Below, piece after piece: positions 18,737 to 27,668 of a stretch of DNA of 64,000 bases. Position numbers and translations under genes: made by a program. The DNA is from Chryseobacterium pennae (lineage in GTDB: Bacteria; Bacteroidota; Bacteroidia; Flavobacteriales; Weeksellaceae): contig NZ_QNVT01000027.1 in assembly GCF_003385515.1 (NCBI RefSeq), forward strand, positions 30,302 through 94,301, written 5' to 3'. Every line of letters starts with the position of its first letter. The first letter of the stretch is position 1. The notes beneath the pieces are model-generated. The model was not told the DNA's origin. It saw only the letters and a list, made by a program, of their open reading frames with translations, and made no database searches.

Positions 18737-20893
18737 ATGAAAAAATTTAAATTACTACTACTTGTTTCCCTATTTCCAATAATAGGTTTTGCTCAAGAAA
18801 ATAGACCTCATGAGTGTAAAGCTGATGAAATGATGAAAAAACATTTTGAACGGCACCCTGAATCTAAGGCTGAATATGAAAATTTTGAAAAATTCACCAA
18901 AGATTTTGTGAAAAAAATGGAATCAAACAAAACTCCATTGAATAAAAAGGTCAACAATCCCACCTACATCATACCTGTAGTTTTTCATGTGTACGGAGAA
19001 TCTCAGAGTAATGTAAAAGTAAATTACCAAAAAGTAGTTGACTTGCTGCAACAAATCAACTTAAATTTCAATGGAATCAATACCGATTCAAACACTATAG
19101 ATTCTTACTTCCAGCCTATTAGGAGCACATTAAGTATTGAATTCCGCTTAGCTAAAATTGACCCAACCGGAAAAGCAACAAGCGGAGTGGTATTTCACCC
19201 TTTCAAAAGTGGATATGGTAACGGAGGCGGATATGATGCACAAATTGGCGCAGATGCATGGGACAATACAAAGTATATGAATGTGTATATACAAAATGAT
19301 CTGTATGCTAATAAAGATTTATATCAATCAGGAGTTGCCTGGTATCCGGACTCATACATGTCTTCAGTAAATACAGCAAGAGTTGTTTATAATGGCCGTT
19401 ATATATATGATGCTGCAGGAACTGTGGCTTCAAACGAGTTTTCTGATACATTCACTCACGAATTTGGGCATTGGTTAAATCTTCAACACACGTTCAATGT
19501 TCTTTGTTCAACTGCGAACCCTGGTAATGATGGTGACGGAGTTGCTGACACCCCTGTAGAAAATAATTCTTCCGGATTAGGATGTACAACTGGAAACAAT
19601 TGTCTTGGACAAAAAGTGAACGTTGAAAATTATATGGGATACAACGGTTCCGCTGGCTGTTATAAAATGTTTACCAATGGACAGGTTAACAGAATGTTAG
19701 CCGCATTAAATCACCCGTCAAGAATAAATTTATGGCAGCCTGCCAACTTAGCAGCAACCGGAGTTGCCAATACTCCACCTAAATTAACTCTTAGCAACAG
19801 TACCTTTACAGAGAACTTAAACAATAATGGAGCCGTGTCATTAGATGGAACAGTAGCATCTGCCCCTAAGTCAACGATTACGCTAAACGGAGCAACATTT
19901 GCCGTACCAAATGGAACAACTCTTACTGCAGGAACACATTTCAATTCTTCATTACCAGCAGGACAAACAGCAACTATAGCAGTTACAAGCCCTACTACTG
20001 CTACACTTACCATAAATGGTGCGGCAACCAGTCATTCTAAAAGTCAGGTTCTGAATTCATCAATTACATTCCTAAATCCGGCTATAACAGGAGGCGTAAC
20101 TTCATTAGGATCAACTCCATCTTTGGCATTAACTTTTTCTTACAAAGATCCCTATAAAATAGTTACAGGAACTCCTCTGGAAAGTTATGCCAATCCATCC
20201 CCAACAACAGTAACAACCAACTCCGGAGCACCTTGGAAATATTTTATCATTAACCCGGAGCTTAGTGATGATGCAGGGTATGGCGCGTGGTACTATGGAG
20301 CAAATCAATTAAAATTGGAAACCTATTGGAAAGGATTAGTATGTGGGGTAGGGACAAGAAATATTAGTTTAATTCCGTCTTGCACCACTATAAGTAATGC
20401 AAATAATATAGGTTATCCAACCAATACTCCCGGACAGCTTGACGTGTACACCCCTACATACACTACCTGGTCTGGCCAAACAGCTTATGTTGGTTTTAGA
20501 AACCAATTCGAAGGCTACAATATTAACGGCTATTTCAAACTGAATGTTGGGGCCAATGGTTCAGGTTATTCTGTAACTGAGTTTGCATATAATACACAAC
20601 CATATGGCAGTATTACAACGCCTTGTGCATTACCATTATCATCATTATCCACTTCAGACGTTGATACAACAAACTCAGAAACATCCATCTATCCGAATCC
20701 AGTTTCTGATGTATTGAATATTAAAACAAAAGGGAAAGTTCAATCAATTTCTGTTTACGATAGGTCTGGAAGAAAAATGAATGCTAAAGTTATTGGTGAT
20801 AAGGTTGATGTTAAACATTTCCTAAGCGGAACTTATTTAATTGATATTGAAACTTCTTTAGGGAAATCTTCCCAAAAATTCATTAAAAAATAG
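18737..20893 (+). CDS. Secreted M43 (pappalysin-like) zinc metalloprotease with T9SS signal
   Basis: A 718-residue secreted protease. A signal peptide (about 1-19, ending IGFAQ) and a propeptide-like stretch precede the catalytic domain. The zinc site is HEFGHWLNLQH (His241, Glu242, His245, His251), with Asn in place of the usual Gly, and a Met-turn candidate is ENYMGYNGSAG. A Thr/Ser-rich linker region and a middle domain follow. The last 75 residues (IYPNPVSDVLNI ... GTYLIDIET...KFIKK) form a type A type IX secretion domain. It follows the hydroxyproline operon by 82 bases, consistent with a role in digesting hydroxyproline-rich protein; its substrate is inferred. Confidence 0.92.
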   Translation: MKKFKLLLLVSLFPIIGFAQENRPHECKADEMMKKHFERHPESKAEYENFEKFTKDFVKKMESNKTPLNKKVNNPTYIIPVVFHVYGESQSNVKVNYQKVVDLLQQINLNFNGINTDSNTIDSYFQPIRSTLSIEFRLAKIDPTGKATSGVVFHPFKSGYGNGGGYDAQIGADAWDNTKYMNVYIQNDLYANKDLYQSGVAWYPDSYMSSVNTARVVYNGRYIYDAAGTVASNEFSDTFTHEFGHWLNLQHTFNVLCSTANPGNDGDGVADTPVENNSSGLGCTTGNNCLGQKVNVENYMGYNGSAGCYKMFTNGQVNRMLAALNHPSRINLWQPANLAATGVANTPPKLTLSNSTFTENLNNNGAVSLDGTVASAPKSTITLNGATFAVPNGTTLTAGTHFNSSLPAGQTATIAVTSPTTATLTINGAATSHSKSQVLNSSITFLNPAITGGVTSLGSTPSLALTFSYKDPYKIVTGTPLESYANPSPTTVTTNSGAPWKYFIINPELSDDAGYGAWYYGANQLKLETYWKGLVCGVGTRNISLIPSCTTISNANNIGYPTNTPGQLDVYTPTYTTWSGQTAYVGFRNQFEGYNINGYFKLNVGANGSGYSVTEFAYNTQPYGSITTPCALPLSSLSTSDVDTTNSETSIYPNPVSDVLNIKTKGKVQSISVYDRSGRKMNAKVIGDKVDVKHFLSGTYLIDIETSLGKSSQKFIKK

Positions 20894-20900
20894 GATCGAA

Positions 20901-21017
20901 ATGCTATATCGATACAATATTGAAGGTGGGCAGTATTCTGGAAATGGAGCCCTTCTTGGCCACCAGCCTCCTGATTACTACTTCAAAGCGGTTACAGATT
21001 GGTTTAAGGCTTTTTAA
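20901..21017 (+). pseudogene. Possible remnant of a protein C-terminus
   Basis: A 38-codon frame with a protein-like, aromatic-rich composition (PPDYYFKAVTDWFKAF at its end) starts 7 bases after the M43 stop. It may be the tail of a deleted gene or a real short peptide. I do not recognise a family. The remaining spacer to 21196 holds only the terminator. Confidence 0.25.
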
Positions 21018-21077
21018 ACAGATACATTTAATGAAATAATTTAGTATTGATATGTTAACATTCACTTGTTGAATAAT

Positions 21078-21111
21078 GATGGGCTTAATTTTTTAAGTCC
21101 ATCTTTTGTTT
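21078..21111 (+). terminator. Rho-independent terminator
   Basis: An 11-base-pair stem (GATGGGCTTAA / TTAAGTCCATC, one G-T pair; 21078-21088 and 21093-21103) with a TTTT loop and a TTTTGTTTT tract. It would end the hydroxyproline/M43 transcripts. Confidence 0.85.
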
Positions 21112-21196
21112 TATGGTGAATATTATCAGGCTTTATCAGCAATGGTAAGTTTATTTACGTAATTTTATTCATCTATTTCAAACTCAAATTATTCTT

Positions 21197-21697
21197 ATGT
21201 ACTATAAAAACGACACCATCATTATTCGGGAATTCACTCCGCAGGAACTTCATTTATTTTTAGATCTATTTACAAGCGAAAATGTAACCCGTTATCTGCC
21301 TTATAAATCTCCCGAAGAATTTAAAGAAATGTTTGAAAAAGCTTTATCAGATTATGAAGAAGGACCATTTAGCAGATGGGGAATATTTAATGCTCAGAAT
21401 GATGATTTTGTTGGAATGTGTCTCGCCAGAACTTTCCATCATAATTCCAACCAGATAGAAATCGGGTATATACTTGGCGAAAACTACTGGGGAAAAGGAA
21501 TCGGAACTCAAATATCTAAGGCATTGGTCAGCCATTGTCTTTCAACCGACGAAAAGAAAGATATTGTTGCCGTAACAGATCTTGATAATATTGGTTCACA
21601 AAAAGTATTAATCAAAACTGGGTTTAACAGAATTGAAAATCTGGTAGAAGAAAACCGGGAACTGGCTTATTTTTTATATTCAAAAGGAGAAGGATAG
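21197..21697 (+). CDS. GNAT-family N-acetyltransferase
   Basis: A 166-residue cytoplasmic acetyltransferase of the RimJ/RimL-like type. The acetyl-CoA-binding core is EIGYILGENYWGKGIGTQISKALV, with the Q/R-x-x-G-x-G/A pattern as YWGKGIGT, and the later strand NIGSQKVLIKTGF (N-x-x-S-x-x-x-x-x-K-x-GF) is typical of RimJ/RimL. Substrate unknown. It stands alone between two terminators. Confidence 0.88.
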   Translation: MYYKNDTIIIREFTPQELHLFLDLFTSENVTRYLPYKSPEEFKEMFEKALSDYEEGPFSRWGIFNAQNDDFVGMCLARTFHHNSNQIEIGYILGENYWGKGIGTQISKALVSHCLSTDEKKDIVAVTDLDNIGSQKVLIKTGFNRIENLVEENRELAYFLYSKGEG

Positions 21698-21705
21698 GCT
21701 AATAA

Positions 21706-21746
21706 AGCATGCTGAGAGTAAACATTTTTTGTCCTCTCAGCATGCT
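21706..21746. terminator. Bidirectional terminator between convergent genes
   Basis: A perfect 13-base-pair stem AGCATGCTGAGAG / CTCTCAGCATGCT (21706-21718 and 21734-21746) between the convergent acetyltransferase and DoxX genes. No long T tract follows on the plus strand; the T-run lies in the loop. Confidence 0.75.
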
Positions 21747-21762
21747 TAAATATTTAGTAATA

Positions 21763-22149
21763 CTATTTTCTATCCACACAAAGATAATTGTCATCCGTTC
21801 TGGAAATCAGGATATAAAACAATCCGGCGTAGATCATTTGAATTCCCATAGCTTCCCAATTTTCAACCGTACTACTGCCGAATAGCAGTAAAATGATCAG
21901 TGAAGCTCCTGCCATTACAGCAATCCTCGTTTTAAAACCTAAGATAAGAAGCAATCCGATGCTAAACTCCAAAAACGGAAGAGCTGTACTGAATGTTTGT
22001 ACAAATAACTGAGGAAGCCAGCTTTTTTCAAAACCTTTTGCCATGCCGTCAGCAAAATCCTGAAGCTTGGTCAATCTCACCAATCCATGTCCTAGAAAAT
22101 TGATTCCCATCGATAACCGAAGGAAAAGATAAGCGGTATTTTTATTCAT
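21763..22149 (-). CDS. DoxX-family membrane protein
   Basis: A 128-residue inner-membrane protein with four hydrophobic helices. The opening LRLSMGINFLGHGLVRL and the later LPFLEFSIGLLLILGFKTRIA match the DoxX/MauE-like family, in which the GxxFxxHGxxR motif is conserved. It follows the polysaccharide deacetylase gene on the same strand by 43 bases, so the two probably form an operon. Biochemical role unknown. Confidence 0.85.
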   Translation of the reverse strand: MNKNTAYLFLRLSMGINFLGHGLVRLTKLQDFADGMAKGFEKSWLPQLFVQTFSTALPFLEFSIGLLLILGFKTRIAVMAGASLIILLLFGSSTVENWEAMGIQMIYAGLFYILISRTDDNYLCVDRK

Positions 22150-22192
22150 AAAAGTATGTTTAAATTATTATTTCAACCTGATAAACAGTTTG

Positions 22193-23170
22193 TTAATTAT
22201 TGAATTTCGCTTCACTATTATCAACCGGAGTATCCGGATCGTTCATTACCATTTTAGCGATATCATCTTTTCTCATAAAGACCACACCCTGTTTTTCTTT
22301 AGTGTATTTAATAAATTCTTCCATAGCATGCATCATTGCAGGAGTTCCGCCAATTCTGTCATGGAAACTGATACTCATCATTCTTCTTTTGGTTCCTCCT
22401 TCCTCATACAGTCTGTCAAATTCAAATGTAAGCTGAGCAAGAAACTGATCCGGACTCCAGTGTTTTCCTTCTATATTCACAATATCATTGTTACGAAGCG
22501 TATAAGGAATGACTACAAAGTTTTTCCCTTTCACCTTGGTAATAAAAGGCTCATCATGGCTCAGATCATCAATATGATAAAGAAATCCAAGCTCTTGCAA
22601 TACTTTCAGAGTATTTGGGCTTCTTCTCAGCCAGTTGCAATTGTAACCTACAGCTTTTTGACCTGTAATTTTCGCAACTGCATCTACACCTTGCTTTACA
22701 AACTGTAATTCTTCATCATAACTTTTATTCCACTGATTATCCCAGGAAATTCCGTGAGCAGCAATCTCATGTCCGCCTTCTGCAATCGCTTTTGCTATTT
22801 CAGGATATTTCTCCGCAGCCGTTCCCACAACATGGGAAGTTACTTTGATATCATATTTTTTCCATAGATCCAGCATGCGGTAAATTCCTTCATTTCCTCC
22901 ATAACGATACCAGCTTTCTGCAGGAAGATCCGGCTGACCTTTGGGAAGTGGAGTATTACTGAAAGGACTTTCTGCTCCTTCAGGCTGACCACCCGTTTCA
23001 AACTGCATGGATACGGAAATCACCAGTTGCGCTCCATTAGGCCAGTGTTTCTTTGCAATAAGTTTTTTTTTTTCGTGATTTCCTTTTCCATCACGGTCAT
23101 TTGCCTTAAAACCGGGTACTAAAAATACTGTTGCGACAAGTACTACTATTGATTGTCTTATATATTTCAT
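22193..23170 (-). CDS. Exported polysaccharide deacetylase-family protein
   Basis: A 325-residue NodB-fold protein. A signal peptide-like N-terminus (IRQSIVVLVATVFLVPGF) follows the Met at 23170; the frame is open further up but that extension is low-complexity and runs into the divergent promoter region. The catalytic core has the His pair in GGHEIAAHGISWDNQ, and the C-terminal part has SFHDRIGG. The overall layout (QFETGGQPEG, WYRYGGNEGIYRMLDLWKKYDIKVT) is closest to the PuuE/allantoinase-like deacetylases rather than to chitin deacetylases. Divergent from an AraC-type regulator 89 bases away. Confidence 0.87.
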   Translation of the reverse strand: MKYIRQSIVVLVATVFLVPGFKANDRDGKGNHEKKKLIAKKHWPNGAQLVISVSMQFETGGQPEGAESPFSNTPLPKGQPDLPAESWYRYGGNEGIYRMLDLWKKYDIKVTSHVVGTAAEKYPEIAKAIAEGGHEIAAHGISWDNQWNKSYDEELQFVKQGVDAVAKITGQKAVGYNCNWLRRSPNTLKVLQELGFLYHIDDLSHDEPFITKVKGKNFVVIPYTLRNNDIVNIEGKHWSPDQFLAQLTFEFDRLYEEGGTKRRMMSISFHDRIGGTPAMMHAMEEFIKYTKEKQGVVFMRKDDIAKMVMNDPDTPVDNSEAKFNN

Positions 23171-23259
23171 TTTGCATGTATTTACACTGCAAAATTGCCT
23201 ATTAATCCATTCTTTATTATTGTAAAAATTAATCTTAAATTTGTAAAAATCCATTATTC

Positions 23260-24117
23260 ATGAAAAGAATTGTCAACTTCAATTCCTTTAACATTTTCAG
23301 AATCGAAAAAGAAATCTGGGATATTGAATACCATAATCATAACTTCTATGAGTTGATTATTATTGAGAGTGGAAAAGGCTCTCATCATCTCAACGGGGTT
23401 ACCTTCCCATATCAAAAAGGAGATATTTTTCTTCTCAGACCCAGTGATGCGCATGAATTTGCCATTCAGAATAAAACAAGGTTCATCTATATAAAATTTA
23501 CTGAAGAGTATATTTGGGAAAACCTCCTGATGAATAAGAAAAATGAGCTTAAAAAAATTATCCAGCTCCTGATGGAAGACCGGTCTTTTGTATATGAATC
23601 CTTCATTAAAAATAAGACAGACAGGGAACATCTTCTTCAGCTTTCCCGGATTCTTCTGCATGAATTCAGCCATAAAAGTTTATATCATAGAGAAGTTACA
23701 GCAGATCTCTTTTCAGGAATTTTCACTATTCTGATAAGAAACACAATGGGTAACATTACCAATCAAAAATGGGTTTCCAAAAACCTAAACAGAATCGACA
23801 GGATATTATACTACATCAATGTCAATTTTCTGGATGCGGATAAAATGAAAATAGAAAACCTGGCCAAAGAATTTCTGTTTTCCCCTAATTATATCAGTAT
23901 CTATATCAAAAAACAGACTGGTTTTTCCATCCAGCAGCATATTATTCAGTATAAAATAAAAACTGCTGAAAAACTCTTGCATCAAAGTAATTATAACATC
24001 AATGAAATTGCGGATAAGCTTGGTTTTAACGACCTTAGCCATTTCAATAAAATATTTAAAAACTATAAAAATATGTCTCCGTCTGCCTTTAAAAAAGGGA
24101 ATAAAGCCGGATTATAA
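23260..24117 (+). CDS. AraC-family transcriptional regulator
   Basis: A 285-residue regulator with an N-terminal cupin-like domain (YHNHNFYELIIIESGKGSH, GDIFLLRPSDAHEF) and a C-terminal double helix-turn-helix (MKIENLAKEFLFSPNYISIYIKK; INEIADKLGFNDLSHFNKIFK). It is divergent from the deacetylase-doxX operon, which it probably controls. The ligand is unknown. Confidence 0.9.
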   Translation: MKRIVNFNSFNIFRIEKEIWDIEYHNHNFYELIIIESGKGSHHLNGVTFPYQKGDIFLLRPSDAHEFAIQNKTRFIYIKFTEEYIWENLLMNKKNELKKIIQLLMEDRSFVYESFIKNKTDREHLLQLSRILLHEFSHKSLYHREVTADLFSGIFTILIRNTMGNITNQKWVSKNLNRIDRILYYINVNFLDADKMKIENLAKEFLFSPNYISIYIKKQTGFSIQQHIIQYKIKTAEKLLHQSNYNINEIADKLGFNDLSHFNKIFKNYKNMSPSAFKKGNKAGL

Positions 24118-24209
24118 TTCCTATTGATATTCAATTCTGAAAATGAAAATATTTCCGGAATTACTAAACATTTCGATAATCAGATAATTTGTTATAACTT
24201 GCGTAGATT

Positions 24210-24626
24210 ATGATGTCCAAACGTTGCAAATACGCACTGAAAGCAATGGTCAGATTAGCAAGAAATTACAATCAAGGCTATCTGCCCACTTCTATTATTG
24301 CACAGGATGAGAACATTCCCAAAAAATTTCTGGAACAGATCCTTCTTGAACTTAAAAGAGCCAAACTTGTGAACAGCAAGCAAGGGAAAGTAGGAGGATA
24401 CTACCTGCTAAAATCTCCTGATGATGTATCTTTAGCGGATATCTACCGTATTTTTGACGGACCTATTGCTTTGACGCCTTGTGTATCTTTAAACTTCTAC
24501 GAAGCATGTGATGATTGTGTAGATGAAGCAGAATGTTACCTTAGAAATGAATTAATCATCGTTCGTGAAAAAACCAGAAATAGCATGATGGAGGCCACTC
24601 TGACCAAGTTTATCAATAAAAAATAA
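24210..24626 (+). CDS. Rrf2-family transcriptional regulator, likely controlling the cys operon
   Basis: A 138-residue winged-helix regulator. The N-terminal RCKYALKAMVRLA and the recognition region PKKFLEQILLELKRAKLVNSKQG followed by GGYYL are standard Rrf2 features. Four cysteines cluster in the segment from PCVSLNFYEAC through DDCVDEAEC, the region where IscR/NsrR-type members bind an Fe-S cluster. It lies 75 bases before cysH, matching the position of CymR-like cysteine regulators. Sensing of Fe-S, redox state or cysteine status is inferred. Confidence 0.88.
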   Translation: MMSKRCKYALKAMVRLARNYNQGYLPTSIIAQDENIPKKFLEQILLELKRAKLVNSKQGKVGGYYLLKSPDDVSLADIYRIFDGPIALTPCVSLNFYEACDDCVDEAECYLRNELIIVREKTRNSMMEATLTKFINKK

Positions 24627-24650
24627 TTTTTTTTCATTTAAATTCTACTA

Positions 24651-24685
24651 TTTTGATAGGAGTTATAGAATTTTATATATATTTG
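24651..24685 (+). promoter_or_regulatory. Bacteroidota-type promoter of the cys operon
   Basis: A -33-like TTTTG (24651-24655) and a perfect -7-like TATATTTG (24678-24685), 22 bases apart, fit the TTTG / TAnnTTTG pattern of Bacteroidota primary sigma factor promoters. The predicted transcript start falls just before ATG 24701, which excludes the upstream TTG (24653) as the cysH start. Confidence 0.6.
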
Positions 24686-24700
24686 CATCAACAAATTGGA

Positions 24701-25420
24701 ATGGAAATGGAAAACAGTCTGAAAAATAAATTTGAAAAATTGAAGGAAGAAGCCTTAGGGCAGTCTGCCCAGCAGGATCTTTTACAATTGCTGACAGAAA
24801 GATTTCCTGATGGAGTAGTATTTTCAACCAGCTTTAGCTATGAAGATCAAGTGATCACTCATTTTGTAAAGAATCTGAATGTTGATATTTTCACATTAGA
24901 TACAGGAAGACTTTTTGAACAAACTTATGAAACATGGGCTTCTACAAAAGCTTTCTTCAAAAAAGATATTAAAGCCTATTATCCCGACACTGAAGAACTG
25001 ACAAAATTTGTATCCGAAAACGGTCCCAATTCATTTTACCGATCTGTTGACCAGAGAAAAGCATGCTGTACCATCAGAAAAGTACATCCTCTGAAGTCAG
25101 CACTGAAAGGCTATCAAGTATGGGTTACTGGTTTAAGATCTGAACATTCCCCAAACAGACAGAATATGCCAGCCTTAGAATGGGACGAAGATAACCAGAT
25201 CATTAAGTTTCATCCGCTTCTTCACTGGAGTACAGATCAGGTGACAGATTATGTGAAAAACCACCATCTACCTTACAATTATCTTCATAAAAAAGGATTT
25301 GTAAGCATCGGATGTGAGCCTTGTACAAGAGCTATTCAGGAAGGAGAAGATTTCAGAGCAGGCCGCTGGTGGTGGGAAGATGCCAACAAAAAGGAATGCG
25401 GTCTACATATTCATCAATAA
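24701..25420 (+). CDS. cysH: Assimilatory phosphoadenylyl/adenylyl-sulfate reductase
   Basis: A 239-residue cytoplasmic enzyme reducing activated sulfate to sulfite. The nucleotide loop is STSFSYEDQV, the catalytic Cys is in the C-terminal KKECGLH motif. The Cys pair in KACCTIRKVHP and the CxxC in GCEPCTRAI are ligands of a 4Fe-4S cluster, which marks APS reductases. That fits the absence of an APS kinase gene in the cluster. A TTG start 16 codons upstream is unlikely because it overlaps the promoter. First gene of the operon; cysD starts 11 bases after its stop. Confidence 0.93.
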   Translation: MEMENSLKNKFEKLKEEALGQSAQQDLLQLLTERFPDGVVFSTSFSYEDQVITHFVKNLNVDIFTLDTGRLFEQTYETWASTKAFFKKDIKAYYPDTEELTKFVSENGPNSFYRSVDQRKACCTIRKVHPLKSALKGYQVWVTGLRSEHSPNRQNMPALEWDEDNQIIKFHPLLHWSTDQVTDYVKNHHLPYNYLHKKGFVSIGCEPCTRAIQEGEDFRAGRWWWEDANKKECGLHIHQ

Positions 25421-25431
25421 AAAAGAAAAAC

Positions 25432-26340
25432 ATGCCAACATATCATTTAGATTACCTGGATCAGCTGGAAGCTGAATCTATTTACATTTTAAGGGAAGTC
25501 GCAGGACAGTTTGAACGCCCGGCACTTTTATTCAGCGGTGGAAAAGACAGTATTGTGCTTGCTCATTTAGCATCAAAAGCATTCCGTTATGGAAAAATAC
25601 CATTCAAGTTTGTTCATGTTGATACCGGACACAACTTTCAGGAAGTATTAAACTTTAGAGATCAGCTTGTTAATCAATTAGAAGTTGATTTAGTGGTGCG
25701 TAAAGTGGAAGATACCATCAAAAAGAAAGGTTTAACAGAGCCTAAAGGAAAATTCCCTAGCAGAAACTGGCTGCAGACCTTTACTTTATTGGATACCATT
25801 GAAGAATTTGAATTTGATGCCTGTATCGGAGGGGCCCGCAGAGATGAAGAAAAAGCCCGTGCCAAGGAAAGAATATTCTCGGTTCGTGATGAATTCGGAC
25901 AGTGGGACCCAAAATTACAGCGTCCTGAATTATGGAGCATCTTCAACGGAAAAATTCATAAAGGAGAAAATGTAAGAGTATTCCCGATCAGCAACTGGAC
26001 AGAGCTTGACATCTGGAATTATATCCGAAGAGAAAAAATTGAACTTCCTTCCATTTACTTTTCGCATGACAGAGAAGTAGTAGATCTTAATGGACAATGG
26101 ATTGCCAACTCCCATCACGCTTCTTTAGATACAGATGATGTAATCACCACAAAAAAGATAAGATACCGTACCGTAGGAGACATGACTTGTACTGCAGCAG
26201 TAGAATCTAAAGCAAAAACCATAGATGCTGTGATTGAAGAAATTGTCGCCACAAGAATCTCTGAACGTGGTGAAACCAGAATTGATGACCGTGTGACAGA
26301 AGCAGCAATGGAAGACCGTAAAAAAGGAGGCTATTTTTAA
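25432..26340 (+). CDS. cysD: Sulfate adenylyltransferase subunit 2
   Basis: A 302-residue subunit that transfers sulfate to ATP to form APS. The PP-loop is LLFSGGKDSIVL; GGARRDEEKARAKER and the C-terminal GDMTCTAAVESKA ... MEDRKKGGYF are diagnostic. The frame is open upstream through the end of cysH, but the Met at 25432 gives the family N-terminus (HLDYLDQLEAESIYILREV). Works with CysN encoded 85 bases downstream. Confidence 0.95.
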   Translation: MPTYHLDYLDQLEAESIYILREVAGQFERPALLFSGGKDSIVLAHLASKAFRYGKIPFKFVHVDTGHNFQEVLNFRDQLVNQLEVDLVVRKVEDTIKKKGLTEPKGKFPSRNWLQTFTLLDTIEEFEFDACIGGARRDEEKARAKERIFSVRDEFGQWDPKLQRPELWSIFNGKIHKGENVRVFPISNWTELDIWNYIRREKIELPSIYFSHDREVVDLNGQWIANSHHASLDTDDVITTKKIRYRTVGDMTCTAAVESKAKTIDAVIEEIVATRISERGETRIDDRVTEAAMEDRKKGGYF

Positions 26341-26425
26341 ATAAGTAATCAGCAATGAGTCATAAGTAATCCCATTGACAACTTTTTTACTTATATCACT
26401 CACCATTACTCATAAACAAAAACAG

Positions 26426-27664
26426 ATGGATATATTAAGATTTATAACAGCAGGAAGTGTAGATGACGGTAAAAGTACCCTTATCGGAAGACTGCTATAC
26501 GATAGTAAAAGTATTTTACAGGATCAATTAGAAGTACTGGAAAAACATTCTAAAAATAAAAATGATGACGGGGTAGACCTTGCTCTTCTTACAGACGGCT
26601 TACGTGCTGAAAGAGAGCAGGGGATAACCATCGATGTTGCATACAGATATTTTTCGACCTCAAAGAGAAAATTTATCATTGCTGATGCTCCCGGTCATGT
26701 ACAATATACAAGGAATATGATTACCGGAGCTTCCAACTCTGATCTGATGGTGATTCTGATTGATGCCCGCCAGGGAATAATTGAACAGACAAGAAGACAT
26801 TCTATCATTGCTTCATTATTAAAACTGAAGAAAGTAGCTGTAGCCATTAATAAAATGGATATGGTAGATTATTCACAGGAAGTATTTGAAACCATCAAAG
26901 CAGATTATGCTAAAATTGCAGAAAGCCTTGGATTAAATGAGGTAAGCTATTTCCCGATTTCAGCATTGAAAGGTGATAACATTGTTTCAGAATCTACTCA
27001 AACAGATTGGTATCAGGGGCCTTCACTTTTAGAATATCTGGAACAGGTAACCCTGAATGAAGAATTAAATACCGGAAGCCGTTTTCAGGTTCAGTATGTC
27101 ATTCGTCCTCAGACTGAGGAACTGCATGATTACAGAGGATATGCCGGGCAGATTTTAAGTGGAAAATTCAAGAAAGGAGATAAAATCCATATTCTTCCGG
27201 CTGGAATTACAACGGAAATTGCTAAGATTGAGATCAATGGAATTGAAAAAGAAGAAGCCTTTGAAGGACAACCCGCTGTCATTCATGTAACCGATGATGT
27301 GGACATCAGCAGAGGAGATATTTTTGCAACGGAAGAACAACTTCCAGTCGTTGAAAAAGACCTTGAAGTTTTGTTATGCTGGCTTGACCAGAAATCATTA
27401 CAACCCGGTAATAAATACCTGCTTCAGCAAAACAGTAAACTGGTGAGAGCGGTTGTCAAAGAGATTGATTATAAGATTGATGTGAATACCCTTACCCAGG
27501 AAAAAGCTGAAGGCGACATCAAACTGAATGAAGTGGTAAAAGTAACCATCCGAACGGCACAGCCTTTGGTCTATGATAGTTTTATCAATAACAAAAGAAC
27601 AGGTTCTGCAATTTTGGTAGATGAAACTTCTAATTCCACGGTTGCAGCCTGCATAATTCAATAA
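26426..27664 (+). CDS. cysN: Sulfate adenylyltransferase subunit 1 (GTPase)
   Basis: A 412-residue elongation-factor-like GTPase that drives the CysD reaction. The P-loop is GSVDDGKST (residues 10-18), switch II is DAPGHVQYTRNM, and the guanine motif is NKMD. Beta-barrel domains follow. No APS kinase domain is fused, consistent with an APS-reducing route. ATG 26426 gives the normal N-terminus; an upstream extension runs into an attactcat-type repeat in the 85-base spacer. cysE begins 4 bases after its stop. Confidence 0.95.
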   Translation: MDILRFITAGSVDDGKSTLIGRLLYDSKSILQDQLEVLEKHSKNKNDDGVDLALLTDGLRAEREQGITIDVAYRYFSTSKRKFIIADAPGHVQYTRNMITGASNSDLMVILIDARQGIIEQTRRHSIIASLLKLKKVAVAINKMDMVDYSQEVFETIKADYAKIAESLGLNEVSYFPISALKGDNIVSESTQTDWYQGPSLLEYLEQVTLNEELNTGSRFQVQYVIRPQTEELHDYRGYAGQILSGKFKKGDKIHILPAGITTEIAKIEINGIEKEEAFEGQPAVIHVTDDVDISRGDIFATEEQLPVVEKDLEVLLCWLDQKSLQPGNKYLLQQNSKLVRAVVKEIDYKIDVNTLTQEKAEGDIKLNEVVKVTIRTAQPLVYDSFINNKRTGSAILVDETSNSTVAACIIQ

Positions 27665-27668
27665 GAAA

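Noticed and set aside
22190..22708. 172-codon frame antisense to the polysaccharide deacetylase gene
   Set aside because: Phe/Ser/His-rich composition typical of a shadow of the real gene on the other strand.
24653..24700. Upstream TTG start extending cysH by 16 codons
   Set aside because: It overlaps a good promoter -7 box and adds residues not typical of CysH; ATG 24701 fits better.
25321..25431. Upstream extension of cysD inside cysH
   Set aside because: The extra residues are the cysH sequence read in another frame; ATG 25432 gives the family N-terminus.
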